Assembly: GCF_963974425.1 (NCBI RefSeq)
Contig: NZ_CAXBCK010000012.1
Coordinates: forward strand, 1 to 64,000
Length of the DNA: 64,000 bases
Reading direction: 5' to 3'
Origin: Marixanthomonas sp963974425
Lineage (GTDB): Bacteria; Bacteroidota; Bacteroidia; Flavobacteriales; Flavobacteriaceae
Made by a program: the position numbers and the translations under genes. Positions 50,733 to 58,388 of this stretch are shown here, in pieces. Below the pieces are notes generated by a model that saw only the letters and a program-made list of their open reading frames with translations, was not told where the DNA came from and ran no database searches. Each line of letters starts with the position of its first letter. Position 1 is the stretch's first letter.

Positions 50733-51224
50733 ATGGGTAAACATAAATTAGTGCTCGAAGACGATTTTAGGGAAGATTTTCAAATACTAGCTATTCACTG
50801 TGGTGTGGAGCCCTATAAAATGGCGTTCTACTTAAATAAATACTTACAATTACGGTTAAAACGGCGAAGAACAGATCTTGAATTTTCAAAGGATGGATTA
50901 GAAGTGCAGTTTCCGTTGTTTGAATTTGAAGACACCACAAATTACATGGTGTATGATCTCGTTTCAAACACTTGTAAATCTGCAACTGCAAATACAACAG
51001 CCAGCGGAGGATTATTTGGTTCAAATGCTTCGGAAGAATACATAACCACCTATTTAATTCCGGAGTATAAAAAAGTGGATTATTTTTTAAAAATTACTTC
51101 CGAACACAACCAGGTTTCAATAAATAAGCTGCTTTCAGAAGCAAATAAAATAAAATCCATTATTTCTTCTTACCTTATAGATAGTGAACATATAAAGTCT
51201 AAAAACAATTTAATATTCAATTAA
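50733..51224 (+). CDS. IPExxxVDY family protein
   Basis: A protein of the flavobacterial family named for the motif IPExxxVDY, seen here as LIPEYKKVDYFLKI near residue 120. I favour the ATG at 50733 (MGKHKLVLEDD; 163 residues); an in-frame ATG at 50718 adds five residues. It has no membrane segment or known catalytic motif. Its stop overlaps the pyk start by one base (TAATG), so it is translationally coupled to pyruvate kinase. The function is unknown. Confidence 0.8.
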   Translation: MGKHKLVLEDDFREDFQILAIHCGVEPYKMAFYLNKYLQLRLKRRRTDLEFSKDGLEVQFPLFEFEDTTNYMVYDLVSNTCKSATANTTASGGLFGSNASEEYITTYLIPEYKKVDYFLKITSEHNQVSINKLLSEANKIKSIISSYLIDSEHIKSKNNLIFN

Positions 51225-52654
51225 TGCAGAAATTAAAAAGAACTAAAATAGTCGCCACCTTAGGCCCATCGACCACCAAAAAGGAAATTATAAAAAAAAT
51301 GATTTTGGAAGGGGTGGATGTTTTTCGCATAAACTTTTCTCACGCCAAATACGAAGATGTAAAAAAACGCATCGCAACTATTAGACAAGTAGGGGAGCAA
51401 TTGGGTATTACCCCAGCTATTCTAGGTGATTTGCAAGGTCCTAAACTACGGGTGGGCATCATGAAGGAAGAAGTGATTGTAAATCCGGGAGATAAAATTA
51501 GTTTCTGTACCGGAAAAGAGTTTGAGGGCACAAGTGAAAGGGTGTACATGAATTACGATAGTTTCCCTAAAGATGTTAATGCTGGCGAACGAATTTTGCT
51601 AGACGATGGGAAGCTTATTTTTGAAGTAATTGAAACCAATGGGAAAGATGAAGTTAAGGCTAAAGTAATTCAAGGAGGGCCCTTGCGTTCTCGAAAAGGT
51701 GTAAACTTACCCAACACCAACATTTCGTTACCAGCACTTACAGATAAGGATAAAAAAGACGCAGTTTTTGCAGTAAAACAAGACGTAGATTGGATTGCCT
51801 TATCATTTGTACGCCACGCAGAAGACTTAAAAGAGCTACAAGCTATTATTGAAGCACATTGTGAATATAAAATTCCGATTATCGCTAAAATTGAAAAGCC
51901 CGAAGCTGTACAAAACATCGATAAAATTGTTGCTTATTGCGACGGTTTAATGGTTGCAAGAGGTGACTTGGGAGTAGAAGTTCCAGCTGAAGAAGTACCG
52001 CTTATTCAAAAAGAACTGGTCTTAACAGCAAAACGAGCTAGAATTCCTGTAATTATCGCTACACAAATGATGGAAACGATGATTACCTCATTAACACCAA
52101 CTCGTGCCGAGGTGAATGACGTGGCCAATTCAGTAATGGATGGTGCCGATGCTGTTATGTTAAGTGGAGAAACCTCCGTAGGTAAATATCCAGTTGAAGT
52201 TATTAGAACGATGGCCAATATCTGCAAAAGTGTGGAAAACTCAAACTTAATTACGGTACCACACCAGCCGCCACAAATTAGAACCAATCGCTATGTTACC
52301 AAATCGGTTTGTTATCATGCCGCAACTATGGCAAATGAAATTGATGCGACTGCCATTTGTACGTTAACCAACAGTGGTTATACAGCTTTTCAAATTTCGG
52401 CTTGGCGACCAGACGCGAACATTTTAGCATTTACATCTAACAAACGTATTTTATCACGATTAAATTTATTGTGGGGCGTAAAAGCTTTTTACTATGATAA
52501 ATTTGTGAGTACCGATGAAACAGTTGACGATGTAAACAAAATTGCGCGAGATAAAGGATACGTAAACAAAGGCGATTATCTAATTAACCTTGCGGCTATG
52601 CCCATTTCAGATAAAGGGATGGTAAATACGTTAAGGGTATCATTGATTAAATAA
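51224..52654 (+). CDS. pyk: pyruvate kinase
   Basis: Pyk makes ATP and pyruvate from PEP and ADP, the last step of glycolysis. The 476-residue protein has the N-terminal VATLGPSTTKKEIIKKMI, the substrate-binding GVDVFRINFSHAK, GDLQGPKLRVG, the signature IPIIAKIEKPEAVQN with catalytic Lys, and MVARGDLGVEVPAEEVPLIQ. The C-terminal domain starts near residue 340. A strong terminator follows the stop. Confidence 0.97.
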   Translation: MQKLKRTKIVATLGPSTTKKEIIKKMILEGVDVFRINFSHAKYEDVKKRIATIRQVGEQLGITPAILGDLQGPKLRVGIMKEEVIVNPGDKISFCTGKEFEGTSERVYMNYDSFPKDVNAGERILLDDGKLIFEVIETNGKDEVKAKVIQGGPLRSRKGVNLPNTNISLPALTDKDKKDAVFAVKQDVDWIALSFVRHAEDLKELQAIIEAHCEYKIPIIAKIEKPEAVQNIDKIVAYCDGLMVARGDLGVEVPAEEVPLIQKELVLTAKRARIPVIIATQMMETMITSLTPTRAEVNDVANSVMDGADAVMLSGETSVGKYPVEVIRTMANICKSVENSNLITVPHQPPQIRTNRYVTKSVCYHAATMANEIDATAICTLTNSGYTAFQISAWRPDANILAFTSNKRILSRLNLLWGVKAFYYDKFVSTDETVDDVNKIARDKGYVNKGDYLINLAAMPISDKGMVNTLRVSLIK

Positions 52655-52660
52655 AAAAAA

Positions 52661-52685
52661 GCCGAGTTTTAAACTCGGCTTTTTA
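52661..52685. terminator. bidirectional terminator between pyk and the SH3 lipoprotein gene
   Basis: GCCGAGTTT (52661-52669) and AAACTCGGC (52671-52679) pair, with A-run before and T-run after, so it works both for pyk and for the convergent lipoprotein gene. Confidence 0.92.
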
Positions 52686-52699
52686 CTTTTTTACAAATT

Positions 52700-53479
52700 T
52701 TAGTCTGCCACTTCGGTGCGTTCTAATTTCATTTCCTTTCCTTCTTTGGTAATATTTACAGAATAGCCGAAGCCTTCAGTTCGATAGTCATAATTTATTT
52801 TTTCTAGACTATTGTCTTTTCTATTCACAGTTAACTGGCTTGTCCAAGTACCACTTTTAGGGTCCTTCTCTTTAATAGTTTCTTCCTTGCTTCCTTTTGG
52901 GGTGGGGAATGCAAAACTCTTCGGAATATCGAACAACTCGGCTGCAATGTAGAATGCTTCGTGCCACTTGTCGGTTGGGAGCACTAATGTTTCAGTATTT
53001 GTAGGTTTACTAGCCGTTCCGCCGCTGGTTTCTGTAAATGAAACTTCCGGGAACTGTCCTTTTAAATCATCAGCGTATATTTTGGCATTTATGTCTTCTT
53101 CAGGAGGAAAAAATCTGGAAAGATACCCGTTAAAAGCATAGCCAGTTTTCTGATTGTATTCTATCTCATGCATCGCACCTCTAATACCACCAATGGTCAT
53201 CGTTTCTTCATTTTCTGAGGCTATTACCTTAATCTTAGTTCCGTACGGCATTACGCCTAATTTATCACTGTTTAAATTGTCATGTTTTCGTAGAGTAAGT
53301 CCGCTTGAAGCGGTTACGTAGAGAAAATCTGGTGTAGTTTTGGTTTCTTTTTCAGCTAAAGCTAAATTGTTAGTTTCTTCTGAAATTTCTGAAGATTCAT
53401 TTGATTTTGTTTCGTTTTTACAAGATAATACCGTGATGGTTGCGGCTAAAACGAATAGAGAATAAGCTACTTTTTTCAT
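52700..53479 (-). CDS. SH3-domain lipoprotein
   Basis: A 259-residue lipoprotein, starting at the ATG at 53479 (MKKVAYSLFVLAATITVLSC; Cys20 lipobox), rather than at an upstream start in the same frame, since the signal peptide then fits. A Ser/Glu/Lys linker leads to a bacterial SH3-like fold (about 45-110: TASSGLTLRKHDNLNSDKLG, then GVMPYGTKIKV). The C-terminal part is a beta-rich region of unknown type (SLEKINYDYRTEGFGYSVNI). Role unknown; SH3 domains of this kind often bind cell-wall or surface ligands. Confidence 0.82.
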   Translation of the reverse strand: MKKVAYSLFVLAATITVLSCKNETKSNESSEISEETNNLALAEKETKTTPDFLYVTASSGLTLRKHDNLNSDKLGVMPYGTKIKVIASENEETMTIGGIRGAMHEIEYNQKTGYAFNGYLSRFFPPEEDINAKIYADDLKGQFPEVSFTETSGGTASKPTNTETLVLPTDKWHEAFYIAAELFDIPKSFAFPTPKGSKEETIKEKDPKSGTWTSQLTVNRKDNSLEKINYDYRTEGFGYSVNITKEGKEMKLERTEVAD

Positions 53480-53533
53480 AATAGATGGGTTTTTGAAATT
53501 ATTAATTAGATTCAAGTAGTCTTATTGCATATT

Positions 53534-54637
53534 TTAAAAATCAAGTTTTAGTTGAACGTCTATACTTTCCTCAGGTTCGGGCTGTTGCTCCTTTTTTTCG
53601 TTATTGAGGTTCGATAAAGAAATCCCCAATAATCGCACCGAATTTTTCATTTTCTCTTGAAATAACAAATCTTTAACAGCTTCGAGCATCAGTGACTTGC
53701 TCGAAATATAAAACGGTAACGTCTTGCTTCTTGTTTGTAACGTGAAATCGCTGTATTTAATTTTGAGGGTAATGGTTTTTCCGGCCACGTTACTTTTGGT
53801 AAGGCGTCTTTCTACTTCCTCGGCAATCGTTTCAAGGCGTTCTAGCATATACACTTCCGAAGAAATATTTTCTGAAAAGGTCCGCTCAGCAGCTAACGAT
53901 TTTCGGGTTCTAGTAGGTTTTACGGCGCTGTTATGAACTCCCCGAACCACGTGGTAATAATAACCACCACTTTTTCCGAAGTGTTCGGTTAAATATTCAA
54001 CCGATTTTGATTTTAAATCTTCCCCCGTGTAAATTCCATGACGGTACATCTTTTCCTTGGTCACTTTCCCTACACCGTAAAACTTTTTAATATCCAGTTT
54101 TTCTAAAAAGTCGAGTACTTCTTCCGGCGGAACGGTTTTTTGTCCGTTAGGTTTATTGATGTCACTCGCAACTTTGGCAATAAACTTATTTATGGAAATC
54201 CCTGCAGAAGCATTCAACCCGGTCTTCTCTTTAATTTTCTGTCTGATTTCCTTAGCAATTAACGTAGCACTAGGATTCCCTTTTTTATTTTCTGAAACAT
54301 CTAAATAGGCTTCGTCTAACGATAAAGGCTCGACTAGATCTGTATAGTCATGAAAGATTTTCCGGATTTGTTGCGAAACTTCTCGATACCGATCAAAATT
54401 ACTTTTTACAAAAATTAGATGAGGACAAAGGCGTTTTGCAATTACACTGCTCATAGCCGATCGCACCCCAAATTTTCGGGCTTCATAACTCGCAGCACTT
54501 ACCACACCGCGCTTACTGCTTCCACCCACAACAATGGCTTTACCCCGTAATTCGGGGTTGTCCAGCTGTTCTACTGAAGCATAAAAAGCATCCATATCTA
54601 CATGGATTATTTTACGAATGGGCAGCGACTCGTTCAT
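53534..54637 (-). CDS. dinB: DNA polymerase IV
   Basis: DinB is an error-prone Y-family polymerase for lesion bypass. The 367-residue protein opens with IHVDMDAFYASVEQLDNPEL (metal Asp), then VSAASYEARKFGVRSAM and VEPLSLDEAYLDVSEN (the catalytic SLDEAYLDV). The helix-hairpin-helix region KKFYGVGKVTKEKMYRHG and the little-finger domain follow, ending QPEPEESIDVQLKLDF, a C-terminal sequence that could bind the beta clamp (QLKLDF). No SOS box I can recognise lies upstream. Confidence 0.95.
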   Translation of the reverse strand: MNESLPIRKIIHVDMDAFYASVEQLDNPELRGKAIVVGGSSKRGVVSAASYEARKFGVRSAMSSVIAKRLCPHLIFVKSNFDRYREVSQQIRKIFHDYTDLVEPLSLDEAYLDVSENKKGNPSATLIAKEIRQKIKEKTGLNASAGISINKFIAKVASDINKPNGQKTVPPEEVLDFLEKLDIKKFYGVGKVTKEKMYRHGIYTGEDLKSKSVEYLTEHFGKSGGYYYHVVRGVHNSAVKPTRTRKSLAAERTFSENISSEVYMLERLETIAEEVERRLTKSNVAGKTITLKIKYSDFTLQTRSKTLPFYISSKSLMLEAVKDLLFQEKMKNSVRLLGISLSNLNNEKKEQQPEPEESIDVQLKLDF

Positions 54638-54679
54638 TTTATAAAATTATAATATCTTAGTAGTAAAGTACACAAGAAA

Positions 54680-55330
54680 ATGGCCAAAACAGCAATTATT
54701 TTAGGAGCAACTGGTTTAACGGGTAGTATATTGCTTCAGCGGTTACTTAATGACGATTCAATTTCAACCATAAAATTGTTTTCACGAAGTTCAAGTAACG
54801 TAAAAAGCCCAAAAGTAGAAGAACATCTAGTCGATATGTTTGAGTTAGAAAGCCAAACAGAACACTTTACAGGCGATGTTGTTTTTTGTTGCATTGGAAC
54901 GACAAAATCGAAAACACCTGATAAAGAAACGTATAAAAAAATAGATTATGGTATTCCTGTTACAGCGGCGAAATTGGCTAAACAGAATTCAATTTCCAAG
55001 TTTATTGTAATTTCAGCCTTAGGCTCAAACCCAGAAAGTAGCGTATTCTACAACAAAGTAAAAGGTGAAATGGAATGCGATGTTTTGCAGCAGAATATTT
55101 CAGAAACATATATCTTACAGCCTTCATTAATTGGTGGTGACCGAAGTGAAAACAGAACTGGAGAGTCTATTGCGCAGTTTTTTGCGAAGGTATTTGGGTT
55201 TTTAATTCCGAAAAAATATAAAATGATTGAACCGGAAACCATCGCTAAGGCAATGCAAAACTTACTATATAAACCGTATTCTGAAACGAGAATTCCTTCA
55301 GATGAAATTAAAAAGATAGCAAAAGCATGA
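54680..55330 (+). CDS. NAD(P)H-binding oxidoreductase (TIP30-like)
   Basis: A 216-residue Rossmann-fold protein of the HTATIP2/TIP30-like atypical SDR type. The motif AIILGATGLTGSILLQRLL (about 5-23) binds the nucleotide. CIGTTKSKTPDKETYKKIDY and ISKFIVISALGSNPES follow, with YNKVKGEME in the position of a YxxxK. Substrate unknown. Its stop overlaps the CYTH gene as ATGA. Confidence 0.86.
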   Translation: MAKTAIILGATGLTGSILLQRLLNDDSISTIKLFSRSSSNVKSPKVEEHLVDMFELESQTEHFTGDVVFCCIGTTKSKTPDKETYKKIDYGIPVTAAKLAKQNSISKFIVISALGSNPESSVFYNKVKGEMECDVLQQNISETYILQPSLIGGDRSENRTGESIAQFFAKVFGFLIPKKYKMIEPETIAKAMQNLLYKPYSETRIPSDEIKKIAKA

Positions 55331-55806
55331 TTGAAATAGAACGGAAATTTTTAGTGACTTCTGAAGCATTTAAAGAACTCGCGTTTAAAAAAACTAGAAT
55401 TGTACAAGGCTTTTTAAATACAGATCCCGAACGAACGGTACGTGTGAGAATAAAAGGCTCCGAAGGATTTATTACGGTAAAGGGCATAGGAAATGAAACG
55501 GGAGCTAGCCGATTTGAGTGGGAAAAACAAATAACTGTCGAAGAAGCAGAAGCCTTGTTGAAAATTTGCGAACCTGGGATAATAGATAAAATACGTCACG
55601 AAGTGAAAGCTGCTAACCACATTTTTGAAGTGGATGAATTTTTTGATGCTAACGAAGGATTGATTATTGCTGAAGTTGAACTTTCAGAAGAAAAAGAAAC
55701 AGTCACCATACCCAATTGGATAGGAAAGGAAGTTACCGGAGAAACAAAGTATTATAATTCACAATTAAGCAAAAACCCTTTTAAAAATTGGAATGATGAA
55801 AACTAA
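55327..55806 (+). CDS. CYTH domain protein (triphosphate-binding)
   Basis: A 159-residue CYTH-fold (CyaB/thiamine-triphosphatase-like) protein. It starts MIEIERKFLVTS, with the ExExK motif EIERK that binds triphosphate and metal. Later the tunnel residues appear in TVRVRIKGSEGFITVKG and GLIIAEVELSEE. Likely a tripolyphosphatase or similar phosphatase; bacterial members are often tripolyphosphatases. It overlaps its upstream neighbour by 4 bases and its downstream neighbour by 14. Confidence 0.88.
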   Translation: MIEIERKFLVTSEAFKELAFKKTRIVQGFLNTDPERTVRVRIKGSEGFITVKGIGNETGASRFEWEKQITVEEAEALLKICEPGIIDKIRHEVKAANHIFEVDEFFDANEGLIIAEVELSEEKETVTIPNWIGKEVTGETKYYNSQLSKNPFKNWNDEN

Positions 55807-56308
55807 AATTACGCTAGTAGCTATATTAATAGTCTTTTGCAGCTGTAACAATGTAAAAGAAAAAGAAGAAGAAAACACCTTTGTAGAGCAAGAAGCGCAA
55901 GTTTTGGAAGCTAAAAAAGAATCAGTAGCGCAACTTAAAGAGAATCTAACAAACGATGGTTACCAGATATTTGATTATGTAGATGAAAAAACCGGTGACA
56001 CCGTTTTGATGCAACAATATTTCATAGCCTTTTTAAAACGAGGTGCTAATAGATCGCAAAATAAAAAGGAAGCCGATAGTCTTCAAAAACTACATTTAGC
56101 GCACTTAGGGAGTATGTACGAAAAAGGTTTTGCAGATATTTCGGGACCTTTTGGTGATGATGGCGATATTCGCGGTATTACTATTTATAATGTGCCAACT
56201 CAAAAAATGGCAGATAGTTTGGCCAATATGGATCCTATGGTGAAAGCAGGTCGTTTAGCCATTGAAATACATCCGTGGTGGGCAGCAAAAGGGTTTTCAT
56301 TACGGTAA
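55793..56308 (+). CDS. YCII-related domain lipoprotein
   Basis: A 171-residue protein starting with two adjacent ATGs (the first at 55793). The signal peptide LVAILIVFCSC ends in a lipobox Cys. A Glu/Lys linker leads to a YCII-related (ferredoxin-like) domain of about 95 residues: QQYFIAFLKRGANRSQN, LQKLHLAHLGSMYEKGFADI and GPFGDDGDIRGITIYNV. The domain is usually cytoplasmic, so a lipid-anchored version is less common. Function unknown. The end overlaps the end of the TetR gene by 9 bases (convergent). Confidence 0.82.
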   Translation: MMKTKITLVAILIVFCSCNNVKEKEEENTFVEQEAQVLEAKKESVAQLKENLTNDGYQIFDYVDEKTGDTVLMQQYFIAFLKRGANRSQNKKEADSLQKLHLAHLGSMYEKGFADISGPFGDDGDIRGITIYNVPTQKMADSLANMDPMVKAGRLAIEIHPWWAAKGFSLR

Positions 56309-56890
56309 GTAAGAGAATAATACAGGATCGACGACAATTCCTCTTAAATTATAAATGACCAAATGGTTCAGCATTTGCTGAGTTGAATATTGAGTGTTGA
56401 AGTCTGGATCGGCTAAAATTTCATCAATTTTATAGAGATGAATTTCACAAAAAAGATTCAGGTTTACATCTTGCCTGATTTCGTTCAGCTCTTGTGCTTC
56501 TTTTAATAAGCCTAAAATTGTTTTAAAAATAATATCATTTTTATGGCCTTCATAGTGTTTATGAGCCGAAATATGATACTTTTTTAATTCGAAGTAAAAA
56601 GCAGGATCATACGAGATCATTTGATTGATTCCGTAGCGATAAATAAGGATAATTTTTTGAAGAGGCGATAGATCTTTTTCGAGTATACGATCTATTTTTT
56701 TGAAATGTTCCGTAAAAATATAAAAGATAGTCTTTTCAATAAGCAGGTCTTTGCTGTCAAAATGTGTGTACAGCGTTTTCTTAGATACGGCTAATGCTGA
56801 AGCAATATCATCCATAGACACACTTTTAACACCAAACTTTTTAAAAAGATCTAGTGTTTTAACTATTATTTTTTCATCGTCATTTTGCAT
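56300..56890 (-). CDS. TetR/AcrR family transcriptional regulator
   Basis: A 196-residue regulator. The N-terminal HTH is MDDIASALAVSKKTLYTHFD (about 25-45), classic TetR; the rest is the helical ligand-binding and dimerisation domain. It lies after the efflux operon on the same strand and a terminator separates them, so it may be transcribed separately. It may regulate the neighbouring efflux genes, but the MarR-type gene at the other end of the operon is a better-placed candidate. No operator is visible near its own start. Confidence 0.9.
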   Translation of the reverse strand: MQNDDEKIIVKTLDLFKKFGVKSVSMDDIASALAVSKKTLYTHFDSKDLLIEKTIFYIFTEHFKKIDRILEKDLSPLQKIILIYRYGINQMISYDPAFYFELKKYHISAHKHYEGHKNDIIFKTILGLLKEAQELNEIRQDVNLNLFCEIHLYKIDEILADPDFNTQYSTQQMLNHLVIYNLRGIVVDPVLFSYLP

Positions 56891-56904
56891 ACTTTCTTAT
56901 AAAA

Positions 56905-56940
56905 AAAATTCCCGCCCTGCATTGCTACAGAGCAGGAATC
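56905..56940 (-). terminator. intrinsic terminator after the tolC-like gene
   Basis: On the minus strand TTCCTGC and GCAGGgcGGGAA form a stem (TCTGTAGCAAT loop), followed by eight T. Confidence 0.88.
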
Positions 56941-56969
56941 AACAATCAACCAATCATGAAAACTATGAT

Positions 56970-58370
56970 CTATTGCCAGCCGCCACCTAAGGCTTCATAC
57001 AAGTTAACAATGGCTTGTAACTGGCTATTTTTTGCATTTACTAAATCTAAACTTGAGTTTAACGCATTTTCACGGGCAGTTAAAACTTCTAAGTAGTTTG
57101 CCAACCCATTATCCAGCAATTCTTGGGAATAATCTGTTGCTAAAGAGTAGGCTTCATTTTCTTTTTCTTTTACCTCAATTTTATCGGTAGCTGCTTCATA
57201 CGAATACATCGCATCTGAAACTTCTTTGCCAGCATTTAAAATTGCGAACTTAAAGTTCAAACGAGCCTGTTCTTGTTGCGCTTGCGATACTTCGTATTGA
57301 GTTCGTATTTTTCGGCCGTTAATAATAGGCTGCATTAACCCTCCTGTAATTGTTGCAAATAAAGAACTAGCACTGAATAAATCGTCTACATCCAAGCTTT
57401 GCAATCCTCCTGTTGCTGTTAAGGTAAGCGAAGGATAAAAACTGCTTCTTGCTACATTGGTTAGCTCAAAAGCATTCACAAGATTATATTCTGCGGCAAT
57501 TACATCGGGACGATTGCTTAGCAATTGAGCAGGAACGCCTGTTTTTAGTTCGGTATTTATTTGTTGCTTATCCAATTCACCCCGAGTGATTTCTTTCACT
57601 GGGCTTCCCAATAAAATAGACATGGTGTTTTCTAATAATCTCGCTTCATTTTTTAAGTCGATTAGTATGGCTTGAGCAGTGTATAATTGTGCTTCGGTTT
57701 GTTTAACACCTACTTCGGTTACATTACCGGCTTCTTTTAAAGCTTCGGTTGTTTCCAAACTATTGGATCGGGTTTTAATGGTTTCTTCAGTAATTTGAAT
57801 TTGTTCGTCCAAAGCCAACAATTGATAATACGTAGATGCAATATTTGCCACCAATCTACTTTTCACAGCTTTATGTGCTGCAACTGTTTGTAAATAGGAA
57901 GCCTGAAAAGCACGTTTGTTACTGCGTATTTTCCCCCAGATATCGGCTTCCCAAGAAAGGCCACCGCTTACTTGATATTGATTTAAGGAAGAAAACTGCC
58001 CTCCAAATTGACTGTTTTCTGAAAGTTCTTGTCGGGTATACGTCGCATTTCCATTCAACGTTGGGAAATAACCTGCTTTTCCTTGTTTAAGGTAAGCTTC
58101 GGCAGCTGAAATCTGTTGTATGGCAATACGGATGTCGATATTGTTCTGCAACCCTTCTTCAATATAATTTTGAAGTTGGGCATCGGTAAACAATTCTTTC
58201 CAAGAAACTGAAGCCAAAGATAAACTATCTTGAGGCAGTTTGTCTGTTCGGTAATATTCAGTTTCTACAACAGTTTCCGGCCTACTGTATTCTTTGGCCA
58301 CAAAGCAAGATTGCAGTATTAAGAAAACCAAGGCAATTGCTGAAATTTTTATTATTTTAACTTGTTTCAT
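56970..58370 (-). CDS. efflux RND outer-membrane channel lipoprotein (TolC/OprM family)
   Basis: The outer-membrane component of the tripartite pump. From the ATG at 58370 (the frame also opens with a TTG five codons earlier) the protein has 466 residues, with a lipobox (LILQSCF; Cys22) typical of the NodT/OprM group. Two OEP repeats build the barrel and helical tunnel: LSLASVSWKELFTDAQLQNY, then SWEADIWGKIRSNKRAF and the second repeat with VGVKQTEAQLYTAQ and NGLANYLEVLTARENAL. It follows the RND gene by 18 bases. Confidence 0.93.
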   Translation of the reverse strand: MKQVKIIKISAIALVFLILQSCFVAKEYSRPETVVETEYYRTDKLPQDSLSLASVSWKELFTDAQLQNYIEEGLQNNIDIRIAIQQISAAEAYLKQGKAGYFPTLNGNATYTRQELSENSQFGGQFSSLNQYQVSGGLSWEADIWGKIRSNKRAFQASYLQTVAAHKAVKSRLVANIASTYYQLLALDEQIQITEETIKTRSNSLETTEALKEAGNVTEVGVKQTEAQLYTAQAILIDLKNEARLLENTMSILLGSPVKEITRGELDKQQINTELKTGVPAQLLSNRPDVIAAEYNLVNAFELTNVARSSFYPSLTLTATGGLQSLDVDDLFSASSLFATITGGLMQPIINGRKIRTQYEVSQAQQEQARLNFKFAILNAGKEVSDAMYSYEAATDKIEVKEKENEAYSLATDYSQELLDNGLANYLEVLTARENALNSSLDLVNAKNSQLQAIVNLYEALGGGWQ

Positions 58371-58388
58371 TTTTTCAGTTTTCAAAAA

